This document shows, piece by piece, positions 1 through 7,585 of a stretch of DNA of 64,000 nt (within the stretch, counting starts at the first letter, position 1; each line of letters starts with the position of its first letter). Made by a program: the position numbers and the translations under genes. Below the pieces are notes generated by a model, which saw only the letters and a program-made list of their open reading frames with translations, did not search any database and was not told the DNA's origin. The stretch lies in assembly GCF_016862095.1 (NCBI RefSeq), contig NZ_BOMH01000019.1, positions 79,012 through 143,011 on the forward strand. Reading direction: 5' to 3'. The DNA comes from Actinoplanes cyaneus (lineage in GTDB: Bacteria > Actinomycetota > Actinomycetes > Mycobacteriales > Micromonosporaceae).

Positions 1-1632
1 GACGGCGTAGCGCCGGCGCAGCTCGGCCTTGCGTACCTTGCCGGTCAGCGTCTTCGGCAGCGCGTCCACGTACTCGACGCGCTCCGGCAGGAAACGGGGG
101 TCGTGGCCGGCCGCCACCACGAGCGCCCGGATCTCGTCGAGCGCCGGCCGGGCCGCGCGGCGGGGGACCACCACGGCGACGACGGCGCCGCCCGGGATGC
201 CGGGCACCTCCAGCACGGCCGCCTCGCGCAGCGCGGGGTGACCGCCGATGACCGCCTCCAGCTCGGTCACCGGCGCCACGGCGCCGGAGCGCACGATCGC
301 GTCGCGAGCACGGCCGAGGATGCGGATGCCGCCGTGCCCGTCGTCGCGCGCCAGGTCACCGGTGTCGAACCAGCCGTCCGCGCTGAACTCCGCCGCGTAC
401 AGGTCCGCGCGCCGGTGGTATCCGGGCGACAGCGACGCACCGCGTACGTGGAGCCGGCCCACACCGTGGTCCACGCCGTCGAGCGGTTCGATGCGTATCC
501 GCATGGCGTCGATGGGGCGCCCGTTGCTGCGCGCCGCGTGGTCGTCCGGCTCCTCGGGCCGGGTGAACGTGACCGGGCCGTTCTCGGTCATGCCCCACAG
601 CGAGTAGGTGCGGGCGCCGAGCGTGTCACGAATGTCGTCCACGAGGCTCTGCAGCACGGGCGCCGAGCCCACCACCACGTGCCGCAGCGTCCGCGTGTCC
701 CGCGGATGCGCGCGCTGCGAGGCACAGACGTCGGAGACGGTCGCGGGCGGGCCGTACAGCAACGTGGCCCCGTAGCGCGTGACCAGATCCAGCAGCACCT
801 CGTTGCGGCGCTCGTCCTGGAACGCGACCGTGCCGCCGACCAGCACGCCGGCGAGGATGCCCTGCGCGAACCCCGAGTAGTGGCACAGCGGCGTGGAGAC
901 GGCCGCCACGAAGTCGCCGGCCAGGCCGAGCGCGTCGACGTAGCCGCGGATCGCCGAGTGGATGGTGTTCTGGCTGTGCACCACGCCTTTCGACTCGCCG
1001 GTGGTGCCGGACGTGAACAGCACGGCGAACGGATCGTCCGCGCCCAGCTGCCGCGACTCGGGAAGCCGGGGGTCCTCCTCCCGGGCGACGTCGACGAAGT
1101 GCCCGGCGAACCCCAGCGTGCCGTCCTGGTCCGCCCGGTCGACCACGACGACGTGGGCCGGTGCGGGCAGGTCGTCCACCACGGTCTTCGCGATCGACGC
1201 CAGCGGCTCGCCGGACCACTCCGGCACCGTGACGACCACCTTGGCCTCGGTCAGCTCCAGCCGGTGGCGCAGCTCGGCGGGCGGGCAGATCGGGGAGATC
1301 GGGCAGATGAGCGCGCCGGCCCGGATGCAGGCGAAGATGAGCGGCACCATCTCCCAGCGGTTCGGAAGCTGGACGGCCACGACCTCGCCGCGACGCACGT
1401 CCAGCGCGTGCAGCGCCTCCGCGAAGCGCTCGGTGAGCCGCGCCAGCTCGCCGTAGTCCAGGGTGTCGGTGTGCGCGGCGGCAACGCGCCGCCCCGCGAC
1501 GGCGAGCCGGTGTGGCCGTTCGCGTGCCTGACGGCGCAGGTCGTCGAGGAAGGTGGCGTCGCGCCACCACCCGCGCCGGCGGTACTCGGCCGCGCTCGCG
1601 GCATCCGGCACGACGCCGGCCGGCGCGGTCAC
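1..1632 (-). CDS. AMP-dependent acyl-CoA synthetase/ligase, C-terminus beyond window edge
   Basis: An adenylate-forming enzyme that would activate a carboxylic acid as acyl-AMP and usually load it on CoA or a carrier. The C-terminal end of the readable frame carries the family signature LPKTLTGKVRKAELRRR, whose first Lys after the Gly is the conserved catalytic lysine of the C-terminal domain. The frame is still open at base 1, so the gene is cut by the window. The start is a GTG at 1632 whose GTGA overlaps the stop of the upstream dehydrogenase, so the two are translationally coupled. It is the last visible gene of the carrier-protein operon, which suggests that it supplies or attaches an acyl group in that pathway. 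The substrate cannot be told from sequence. Confidence 0.85.
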   Translation of the reverse strand, partial: MTAPAGVVPDAASAAEYRRRGWWRDATFLDDLRRQARERPHRLAVAGRRVAAAHTDTLDYGELARLTERFAEALHALDVRRGEVVAVQLPNRWEMVPLIFACIRAGALICPISPICPPAELRHRLELTEAKVVVTVPEWSGEPLASIAKTVVDDLPAPAHVVVVDRADQDGTLGFAGHFVDVAREEDPRLPESRQLGADDPFAVLFTSGTTGESKGVVHSQNTIHSAIRGYVDALGLAGDFVAAVSTPLCHYSGFAQGILAGVLVGGTVAFQDERRNEVLLDLVTRYGATLLYGPPATVSDVCASQRAHPRDTRTLRHVVVGSAPVLQSLVDDIRDTLGARTYSLWGMTENGPVTFTRPEEPDDHAARSNGRPIDAMRIRIEPLDGVDHGVGRLHVRGASLSPGYHRRADLYAAEFSADGWFDTGDLARDDGHGGIRILGRARDAIVRSGAVAPVTELEAVIGGHPALREAAVLEVPGIPGGAVVAVVVPRRAARPALDEIRALVVAAGHDPRFLPERVEYVDALPKTLTGKVRKAELRRRYAV

Positions 1633-2762
1633 CGCAGCTCCTGGCGCCGGGCCGCGAGCAGCTCGGGCAGCGGGTCCCCGGCGCTGGCCCCGGCGATCTC
1701 CAGCAGGTCGGTGGTGTTGCGCCGGACGCGGCCGGCCACCCAGTCGAACACCCACCGCTTACGCTCCTCCGCGGGCAGCTCGAACGGCACGGTGCGGGTG
1801 ACGGCCAGGGCCGCGGCAGCGGCTCCGCCGACGTTCGCCACGACGTCCGGGATGAGCGTGCCGCCGGCCGCGGACACCTTCTGCCGCGCCTCGACGGTGG
1901 AGCAGAGATTGCCGCCCTCGACGACCAGCGGTGCCCGCAGGCGTGGCGCGTTGTCGGCGTGCAACGCGTCCTTGTTCGCGGCCAGCACGAGCAGGTCCGC
2001 GTCGACGTCCAGCCAGCCGTCCGGTTCGGCGGACACGGTGACGTGCTGCGGCAGCCGGGTCCGGTCGATGCGCCCGAGCTCGTCGGTGACCGCGATCAGG
2101 TCGGCGACCGGCAGCCGGTCGGCCTTGACGGTGCCGTGCACGTCGGCCACCGCGACGATGTGGTGGCCGCGGTCCTCGAGGAACCGGGCGACCGCGCGGC
2201 CCACCGTGCCGAAACCCTGGATGACGACGCGCGCGGCGCCGCCGCGACGCGCGCTCTGCAGGGCGGTGACGGCAGCCACGCCGACGCCGTGGCCGGTGCA
2301 GTCCACCAGAGGCTCGTAGTAGGTGCGCCAGTCCATCGGGATGTCGGCGACACCGGCGCGGTGGCGGGGGTCGTAGCCGGCCTCGGCGAAGAACACCGCC
2401 CGGTCGGCGGGGGTCACGCCCAGGTCGATGCCGAGATGGATGCCGCCGTGCAGCAGCGGTTTCACGGTCCGGCCGAACGTGCGGAACGTCCGCTCCCGGT
2501 CCTGCCCGTCCGAGCCGGTGCCGCCCTCGGAGACGATGCCGCCCTTGGCACCGCCGATGCGCAGACCGGCGAGCACGAACTTCTCGGTCATGCCGTGGGC
2601 GAGGCCGCGCACCTCGTTCTCGGTGACGTTCGCGGTCATGCGGACGCCGCCCATGGCCAGCCCGTCGACGAGCGTGTCCACCACGACCCAGCCGCGCAGC
2701 GGGCCGCCGCTGCCGTTGAGGGAGACGACGAACGCCGGCTCGGCGCTTTCCGGAGAACTCAT
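1629..2762 (-). CDS. Glu/Leu/Phe/Val dehydrogenase family protein
   Basis: A 377-residue NAD(P)-dependent amino-acid dehydrogenase-type enzyme. The N-terminal dimerisation domain (about 20-150) contains the conserved segment GGAKGGI preceded by MTEKFVLAGLR, which holds the substrate-binding and catalytic lysines. The Rossmann domain (about 170-330) has GFGTVG, and a late GGN segment closes the active site. Family members interconvert an alpha-amino acid and its 2-oxo acid with ammonia. At 377 residues it fits leucine/phenylalanine dehydrogenases better than the longer glutamate dehydrogenases. It lies 22 bp after the amidotransferase-like gene and overlaps the ligase by 4 bp, so it is part of the AmCP operon. 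It may aminate a 2-oxo acid made by the condensing enzyme (inference). Confidence 0.85.
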   Translation of the reverse strand: MSSPESAEPAFVVSLNGSGGPLRGWVVVDTLVDGLAMGGVRMTANVTENEVRGLAHGMTEKFVLAGLRIGGAKGGIVSEGGTGSDGQDRERTFRTFGRTVKPLLHGGIHLGIDLGVTPADRAVFFAEAGYDPRHRAGVADIPMDWRTYYEPLVDCTGHGVGVAAVTALQSARRGGAARVVIQGFGTVGRAVARFLEDRGHHIVAVADVHGTVKADRLPVADLIAVTDELGRIDRTRLPQHVTVSAEPDGWLDVDADLLVLAANKDALHADNAPRLRAPLVVEGGNLCSTVEARQKVSAAGGTLIPDVVANVGGAAAAALAVTRTVPFELPAEERKRWVFDWVAGRVRRNTTDLLEIAGASAGDPLPELLAARRQELR

Positions 2763-2784
2763 GCCACTACCCTTCGATCGATGT

Positions 2785-3348
2785 TCACTGGAACAGCCGG
2801 GTGAAGCCGCGCAGGATCTCCATCCCGTCGCGGCGGAACTCGAGGTGCGCCTGCGATCCGTAGATCCGGCCGTCGTCCGAGCGCAGGAACTCCACCGGCG
2901 CCGGTTCGGACCGGCCGATGGCGCGGAACCCTTCCGGCGCGGCCCGCACGTACAGGGTGTGCCGGTGGAAAACGGTCACGGTCGGCTTGACGTAGGCGAA
3001 CAGCGGGTCCTGCACGTCGACCTGGACCTCGTACCCGCCGACGCGCTGCGAGCCGGGCGTCAGCCGCGCGCCGTTGGCGACCGCGATGATCTGCATGCCG
3101 CCGCAGATGCCGAACACGGGCACGTCGGTGGTCATCACCAGGTCGATCAGCGGCCGGTAGTGGTCCTGGTCGTGGGCGCGCACCTTCGTCCCGCTCAGAA
3201 CCACCGCCCGGTAGCGGGAATCGACCCGGCCGGGGGCCGAGGCGACGTCCACGGCGTCGGTCACGCAGCCCAGCGCTTCGAGCCGCTGCCGCAGCTGCGG
3301 CAGCGACAGCGTGCCGTTGTTGATCACGAGAACTCGAGGTGGCGCCAT
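2785..3348 (-). CDS. Stand-alone class I glutamine amidotransferase-fold hydrolase (C26-like)
   Basis: A 187-residue class I GATase-like domain with no synthetase domain fused to it. The nucleophile elbow is GICGGMQ (Cys82). The His/Glu pair of the triad is in HLEF (His168, Glu170). The start ATG at 3348 lies inside the 3' end of the LysZ-like gene (25-bp overlap). The family includes ammonia-releasing GATase subunits and also gamma-glutamyl hydrolases such as PuuD. Amino-group carrier proteins hold substrate through a gamma-glutamyl amide, so a C26-like hydrolase could release product from the carrier, or deamidate the carrier's C-terminal Gln. Both roles are inference. No LysK-type M20 peptidase, the usual releasing enzyme, is seen in the window. 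Confidence 0.8.
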   Translation of the reverse strand: MAPPRVLVINNGTLSLPQLRQRLEALGCVTDAVDVASAPGRVDSRYRAVVLSGTKVRAHDQDHYRPLIDLVMTTDVPVFGICGGMQIIAVANGARLTPGSQRVGGYEVQVDVQDPLFAYVKPTVTVFHRHTLYVRAAPEGFRAIGRSEPAPVEFLRSDDGRIYGSQAHLEFRRDGMEILRGFTRLFQ

Positions 3349-4157
3349 GAGACCTGCTCCTTTCGCCCGCTGCGGGTGAGAACCGTGCCGACACGCTCGG
3401 CGAGCAGCTCGGAGACCGGCGCGCTGCCGATGACGACCTTGTCGACGCCGCGGTCCAGCGCCTCGCCGGCGGCCCGCAACTTCTTGCGCATCCCGCCGGT
3501 GGCGCCCCGGTCGCGGAAGTCCGCGGCGGCCCCGGCGCCGATCCGGGCCACCGGCCTTCCGTCGATCAGCAGGTGGTCGACGTCGGTGACGAGCACGAGC
3601 GCGGGAGACCCGAAAGCGCCCGCGACAGCGGCGGCGGCCCGGTCGGCGTCCGTGTTCACCTCGCGGCCGGCCGGGTCGAGCGCCAGCGGCGTCACCACGT
3701 GGCAGTGACCCGGCCGCGGCGGCGTCACCGCGCCCGGAGTGACCGTCGTGATCGGCCCGACCAGGTTGTCCAGCTCGACCAGCTGCTTGCCCTGCCACCA
3801 CCAGCGTTCGCCGGCGCCGGCGGCGACCAGGCCGTCGCTGCCGAACACGTGCGTGTGCCCGATCCCCCGGCCGTCCAGCAGCGCGCCGACCTGCCCGGCG
3901 AGCGTGCGGCTGACCGTCTTGATGTCCGCGATCACCTCGGGCGTCGTCCACCGGCTCTGGTTGCCGTAACGGTCGCGCAGGACCGCTGACGGCAGCGCAT
4001 ACTGCGGCCTGAGCTGCCTGAGCGGCTTGGACCAGCCGTGCACGAGGATGAGCGGGCGGTCCGCGGCGTGCGCGGCGAGGTCGTCCCACCAGGCGTCCGG
4101 CATCGCGTGCGCGGTGGAGCCGCCGAGCTTGACCACCAGCGGGGCGCCGGCGCTCAT
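3324..4157 (-). CDS. lysZ: LysZ-like amino acid kinase acting on AmCP-bound substrate
   Basis: A 277-residue member of the amino-acid kinase family, closest in type to [LysW]-aminoadipate/glutamate kinase (LysZ) and N-acetylglutamate kinase. The N-terminal VVKLGGS is the ATP-phosphate loop, and the VNTDADRAAAAVA segment is the typical C-terminal nucleotide-binding motif. It would phosphorylate the side-chain carboxylate of the amino acid carried by the LysW-like protein. The ATGA overlap with the LysY-like gene upstream and the 25-bp overlap with the amidotransferase-like gene downstream show tight coupling. ArgB activity on free N-acetylglutamate is the main alternative, but the lysW/lysX neighbours argue for the carrier-bound reaction. 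Confidence 0.85.
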   Translation of the reverse strand: MSAGAPLVVKLGGSTAHAMPDAWWDDLAAHAADRPLILVHGWSKPLRQLRPQYALPSAVLRDRYGNQSRWTTPEVIADIKTVSRTLAGQVGALLDGRGIGHTHVFGSDGLVAAGAGERWWWQGKQLVELDNLVGPITTVTPGAVTPPRPGHCHVVTPLALDPAGREVNTDADRAAAAVAGAFGSPALVLVTDVDHLLIDGRPVARIGAGAAADFRDRGATGGMRKKLRAAGEALDRGVDKVVIGSAPVSELLAERVGTVLTRSGRKEQVSWRHLEFS

Positions 4158-5209
4158 GCCGGCATCAGCGGCTGCATCGTCAGCCCCGTCTGCTCCGGCA
4201 GCGAAAAGCGTTTGTTCAGCGCCTGCACCGCCTGGCCGGCCGCGCCCTTGACGAGGTTGTCCAGCGCTGCCAGCACGACGATGCGGCCGCCGTCGGGGTC
4301 GTGCATCGCGGTCACGTCGCAGTAGTTGGACCCGAGCACCGCCTGCGGGTCGGGCACCGGGATGAGCGTCTCGGCGTGACGGCGGACCCGGACGAACGGG
4401 TGGCCGGCGTAGAACCGTACGTAAGTGCGCTGCAACAGGCGCGTGTCCACGTCGTCGTCGGTGAAGACGTAGCAGCTGGCAAGCAGCCCCCGCACCTGCG
4501 CGACGCCGTACGCGGACATCGCGACTCTGCCGACGCGCCCGGGTTTCCCGCGGTCCAGGAAGTCGCTGACCTCAGCCGAGTGCCGGTGCCCGGTCGGCGC
4601 GTACGGCGCGATGGCGCCGTGCCGCAACGCGTGCAGGTCGGCGGTGCGCAACTGCAGTCCACCGCCGCTGGAGCCGCTCTTGCCGTCGATCACGACCGTG
4701 CGCAGGGTCAGCCCCAACCCGAACACCAACGGGGCCAGCCCGAGCGTGATGGCCGTGGCGTAACAGCCGGGCAGCGAGATCAGCGCCGCGCCGGGCAGCT
4801 GGTCGCCGACGAGTTCCGGTGCGCCGTAGACGAACCGGTCGGCCAGCCCGTCGGGCCGCGGCACATCGGGATACCACCGGTGGTGCAGCTCGGGGTCGCG
4901 GATGCGGAACGCGCCGCTGAGATCGATCAGGCACGGCACGGTGTCGGCAAGTCGCGCCACCAGCCGCGCGGACACGGGGGCGGGCGTGGCCAGCAGCACC
5001 ACGTCGCAGCGGCTGCCCAGGTCGTCGGGCACCGGCTCGACCGCGAGGCCGAGGTCGAAGCGCAGACCGGGATGCAGCTCGGCCGGGCGCTGCCCGACGT
5101 GCGACGAACCGCCGAGGAACGTCAGCTTCAACTCCGGGTGCTGTGAGATCAGCCGGATCAGCTCTCCGCCGGCGAGCCCGGCGGCGCCGATCACCCCGAC
5201 GCGGATCAT
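4154..5209 (-). CDS. lysY: LysY-like AmCP-aminoacyl-phosphate reductase
   Basis: A 351-residue homologue of N-acetyl-gamma-glutamyl-phosphate reductase/LysY. The N-terminal Rossmann motif is GVIGAAGLAGGEL. The catalytic cysteine is in LPGCYAT (about residue 149), and the GHRH segment near residue 214 provides the conserved histidine. It would reduce the acyl phosphate made by the LysZ-like kinase to the semialdehyde while the amino group stays blocked on the carrier. ATGA overlaps at both ends place it between lysX- and lysZ-like genes. The length is normal for the family. Actinomycetes make lysine by the diaminopimelate route, so a secondary-metabolic role is more likely than lysine or arginine synthesis. 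Confidence 0.88.
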   Translation of the reverse strand: MIRVGVIGAAGLAGGELIRLISQHPELKLTFLGGSSHVGQRPAELHPGLRFDLGLAVEPVPDDLGSRCDVVLLATPAPVSARLVARLADTVPCLIDLSGAFRIRDPELHHRWYPDVPRPDGLADRFVYGAPELVGDQLPGAALISLPGCYATAITLGLAPLVFGLGLTLRTVVIDGKSGSSGGGLQLRTADLHALRHGAIAPYAPTGHRHSAEVSDFLDRGKPGRVGRVAMSAYGVAQVRGLLASCYVFTDDDVDTRLLQRTYVRFYAGHPFVRVRRHAETLIPVPDPQAVLGSNYCDVTAMHDPDGGRIVVLAALDNLVKGAAGQAVQALNKRFSLPEQTGLTMQPLMPA

Positions 5210-6054
5210 GAGGTCACCTCCTGCAGGTAGCGGACGACGGCCGTCGGGATGTCCAGTTCGCTGGTGTCGGCGACGGCCCGGAACGCCGGTGCGTGATTGA
5301 CCTCGTTGACGACGAAACCGTCCGGCGTCTCGAACAGGTCGATGCCGTAGATGCCTTCGCCGAGCACGTCCACCACGGCGTCCACGATCTTGCTGATCTC
5401 GGGTCCCTGCGCGACGCGGCGGTGGCGGTTGCCGAGCGCGGCGTTGCTGCGCCAGTCGCCGCCCGCGCTGCGGAAGCTCGCCGACGCGACCAGCTGCCGC
5501 CCGGCCACGAAACAGCGGACGGACGATCCGCCGTCGAGGAACGGCTCCACCAGCGCCGCCTGCTCGAAGCCGTGTCCCAGGTCCTCGACGTAGTCGTAGA
5601 CCGACTGGGCGGTGTCGGCGTCGCGCAGCAGCGTGACCCGTTTGCCCATGCCGCCGAACACCGGCTTGAGCACCAGCGGCAGCGGCAGCTCCGCCAGCGC
5701 GGCGGCGAAGTCCGCCCGGGACAGCACCAGACGGAAGTCCGGCACCGGCAGATCAGCGGCGCGCAGCAACGCACGCAGCGACAGCTTGTTCTCGCAGGCA
5801 TGGATGGCGGCGGCCGTGTTGAGGACGGGGACGCGCGCCGCCTCGGCGGCGGTGGCGATCAGGCCGCCCCGGGTGTAGCTGCGGCTGCGGATCATCACGG
5901 CGTCGAAGTCGCCCAGGGCGGGCGCGGCCGGCGCGCCCAGACACAGCGCGCCGTCGTCGACCCAGCTCAAGCGCAGGTCGTGCGCGCCGGCCGCCGCGAT
6001 GAGCCGGCGCTCCTCCCAGCCGATGCGGTCGGCGACGAGGGCGACGTGGCGCAT
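5206..6054 (-). CDS. lysX: LysX/RimK-type ATP-grasp ligase loading the amino-group carrier
   Basis: A 282-residue ATP-grasp enzyme of the LysX/ArgX/RimK type, which joins the alpha-amino group of an amino acid to the C-terminal Glu side chain of LysW. The ATP-grasp core shows LVLKPVFGGMGKRV near residue 130 and the metal-binding end IDLFETPDGFVVNEVNHAPAF (split here by function: Asp, Glu and Asn ligands). The ATG at 6054 shares one base with the TGA of the carrier gene (TGATG), so synthesis of ligase and carrier is coupled. Because the carrier here ends in Gln, the acceptor chemistry of this ligase is an open question. The amino-acid substrate (Glu or 2-aminoadipate) cannot be read safely from sequence. 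Confidence 0.88.
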   Translation of the reverse strand: MRHVALVADRIGWEERRLIAAAGAHDLRLSWVDDGALCLGAPAAPALGDFDAVMIRSRSYTRGGLIATAAEAARVPVLNTAAAIHACENKLSLRALLRAADLPVPDFRLVLSRADFAAALAELPLPLVLKPVFGGMGKRVTLLRDADTAQSVYDYVEDLGHGFEQAALVEPFLDGGSSVRCFVAGRQLVASASFRSAGGDWRSNAALGNRHRRVAQGPEISKIVDAVVDVLGEGIYGIDLFETPDGFVVNEVNHAPAFRAVADTSELDIPTAVVRYLQEVTS

Positions 6055-6239
6055 CACTGGCCCCAGTCGCGCAGCGTGACCTCGACCATCCGCAGCCGCA
6101 GACGGCCGTCGTCGATGTCGTCCACCCGGAGCGTGAGCAGGCACTCGGGGCAGGACAGCGTTTCGCCGGGCACGATCGGTGGCGTCGTCAGGTCGGTCTC
6201 GCACTCGGGGCAGACGCCGGTGAGGACGGTCGTGGACAT
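6054..6239 (-). CDS. lysW: Amino-group carrier protein (LysW-like) with C-terminal Gln
   Basis: A 61-residue acidic zinc-ribbon protein with two CPEC motifs (Cys10/13 and Cys30/33), as in LysW. Characterised carriers end in Glu-Asp-Trp-Gly-Glu, and substrate is attached to the side-chain carboxylate of the last Glu. This one ends in Arg-Asp-Trp-Gly-Gln. The final codon, read on the minus strand from 6059-6057, is CAG followed directly by TGA. The ATG at 6239 has a clear AGGAGA site just upstream. The gene sits between the condensing enzyme (17-bp gap) and the lysX-like gene. Family identity is secure from the cysteines, size, DWG tail and neighbours. How the Gln tail is used is unknown: possibly deamidation, as for Pup ending in Gln. 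Confidence 0.88.
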   Translation of the reverse strand: MSTTVLTGVCPECETDLTTPPIVPGETLSCPECLLTLRVDDIDDGRLRLRMVEVTLRDWGQ

Positions 6240-6256
6240 GATGTTCTCCTGTGGAA

Positions 6257-7384
6257 TCAGAGCGACTGGAATGCGGCGGCGGCGGCGCGGACCGCATCGC
6301 GGTCCAAGGCCGGCGCACCGGCCTGGTGCTGGCGCGCGGTCAGCCAGGACGTGAACGCGTCGGCGTCGACGCTGACGCCCGAGTCGGCGAGGGCCCACTG
6401 CACCAGGGCCGGCGTGACGCGGGTCCGTACGCGCAGGTCGCGCTTGTTGCCCACCTCTTCGGCCGGCAGGGTCTCGTAGGCGTCGGGATGCAGCAGTTGC
6501 CCCGCGAGCTCGTAGGCGTACGCCTGCGGCGACGTGGGCCCCGGCTGGAACGCGTCGCCGAGCCGCGCGCCCTCGAGCGCGACCCGGGACAACTCGGTGA
6601 GGCCAGAGAGGTCGAAACGGCGATCGTCGTGGATGACCCGCAGGGCGGTAAGCAGCTCGGCGAGCGGGGCGTTGCCGCCGCGCTCGCCGATCCCGCCCAC
6701 GGTCGCGGAGATCCACGTCGCCCCGGCGCGGTAGGCGGCCAGCGAGTTGGCCACCGCCATGCCCAGCATGTGATGTGAGTGGATCTCGATCTCGGATCCC
6801 TCGATGGCGGTGAGGCCGGCGACCACCTCCTCCATCTGCCACGGCGAGAGCGAGGCGACCGTCTCGGCGAGCCGGAAGCGATCGGCTCCGGCCGCGAAGC
6901 CTTCGGTGACGTACGGGATCAGCCGCTCGCGCGGCGTCCGGGCGCCGTCCTCGCCGCTGAACGTGACGTGGAACCCGCGGTCCTTGGCCGCCCCGATGGC
7001 CGCGCGCGCCACCACGGTCAGCAGCTTCAGGCTCGGCGAGCCCAGCTTGAGCTCGGCGTGCCGGGCGGAGGTCGGGATGGACAGCATCACCGACCGGACG
7101 CCCAGCCGCCGCGCCTCGTCCAGCGCCGTCTCCACCTGCTGCCGGTCGCGCACGACGACCAGGGACAGGCTGCGTTCCGGGCCGACGGCGTCGTGGACCG
7201 CCTCGATGAGGTCCTCGTCCTTGGACGACGGCCCGGAGATCATGCCTACCTCGACCAGCTCGACACCGGTGCGCACGAGCAGGCCGGCGATGTACGCGGC
7301 GTCCTTCGGGCTGAATTCGACGCCGGCCATGTGCGCGGAGTCACGCAATGTCGCATCCGAAATGTGCGGCAATTGTTCGGGCAT
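6257..7384 (-). CDS. Homocitrate/isopropylmalate synthase-like DRE-TIM condensing enzyme
   Basis: A 375-residue DRE-TIM metallolyase. The signature usually written DTTLRDGEQ appears as DATLRDSAHMAGV near residue 11, so the metal Asp and the Arg-Asp pair are kept but the GEQ is lost. The C-terminal metal histidines are in EIHSHHMLGMAVANS. The GGIGERGGNAPL segment matches the conserved loop of homocitrate and isopropylmalate synthases. Family members add an acyl-CoA to a 2-oxo acid. At 375 residues it lacks the long LeuA regulatory domain, so feedback inhibition by leucine is unlikely. It is the first gene of the operon and should set the carbon skeleton that later enters the AmCP steps (inference). 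Homocitrate synthesis for 2-aminoadipate is one possibility. Confidence 0.83.
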   Translation of the reverse strand: MPEQLPHISDATLRDSAHMAGVEFSPKDAAYIAGLLVRTGVELVEVGMISGPSSKDEDLIEAVHDAVGPERSLSLVVVRDRQQVETALDEARRLGVRSVMLSIPTSARHAELKLGSPSLKLLTVVARAAIGAAKDRGFHVTFSGEDGARTPRERLIPYVTEGFAAGADRFRLAETVASLSPWQMEEVVAGLTAIEGSEIEIHSHHMLGMAVANSLAAYRAGATWISATVGGIGERGGNAPLAELLTALRVIHDDRRFDLSGLTELSRVALEGARLGDAFQPGPTSPQAYAYELAGQLLHPDAYETLPAEEVGNKRDLRVRTRVTPALVQWALADSGVSVDADAFTSWLTARQHQAGAPALDRDAVRAAAAAFQSL

Positions 7385-7585
7385 TACCGTCTTCTCTCCT
7401 TGGCGGAAGGGGCTTCAACGACTCTCTCCCGCATTCGGCGACCACGTCAACGAAACGAACGTCAGGGATTGTCAAGAAACCTCAGCCACCGCCGGAAGCG
7501 GACAATGAATGCAAGGAACACCCGCTCGCCCACGATTCACCGATAACCTGACAACACATCGGCTGGTACGAATGGAGAACGAAGA
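7385..7585. promoter_or_regulatory. Divergent promoter region of the AmCP operon and racemase-like gene
   Basis: A 201-bp gap between two divergent genes, noticeably poorer in GC than its surroundings. It contains several spaced TCA-centred motifs near 7447, 7462, 7472 and 7482, in the style of activator direct repeats, but the spacing is irregular and I cannot assign a regulator. Ribosome binding sites are visible at both ends: AAGGAG for the minus-strand gene and GGAGAACGAAGA for the plus-strand gene. Confidence 0.5.

Noticed and set aside
103..2319. Long plus-strand open frame of 738 codons opposite the ligase and dehydrogenase genes
   Set aside because: It is antisense to two genes with clear motifs, and its product is Arg/Ala/Gly-rich low complexity. 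It is a GC-bias shadow.
2785..3348. GMP synthase or carbamoyl-phosphate synthase glutaminase subunit
   Set aside because: No synthetase domain or partner gene, and the sequence and context differ from both housekeeping enzymes.
3324..6239. Primary lysine or arginine biosynthesis by the LysW pathway
   Set aside because: Actinomycetes use diaminopimelate for lysine and ArgB/ArgC for arginine. The operon contains ligase, dehydrogenase and amidotransferase-like genes foreign to the primary pathway and lies among cluster regulators.
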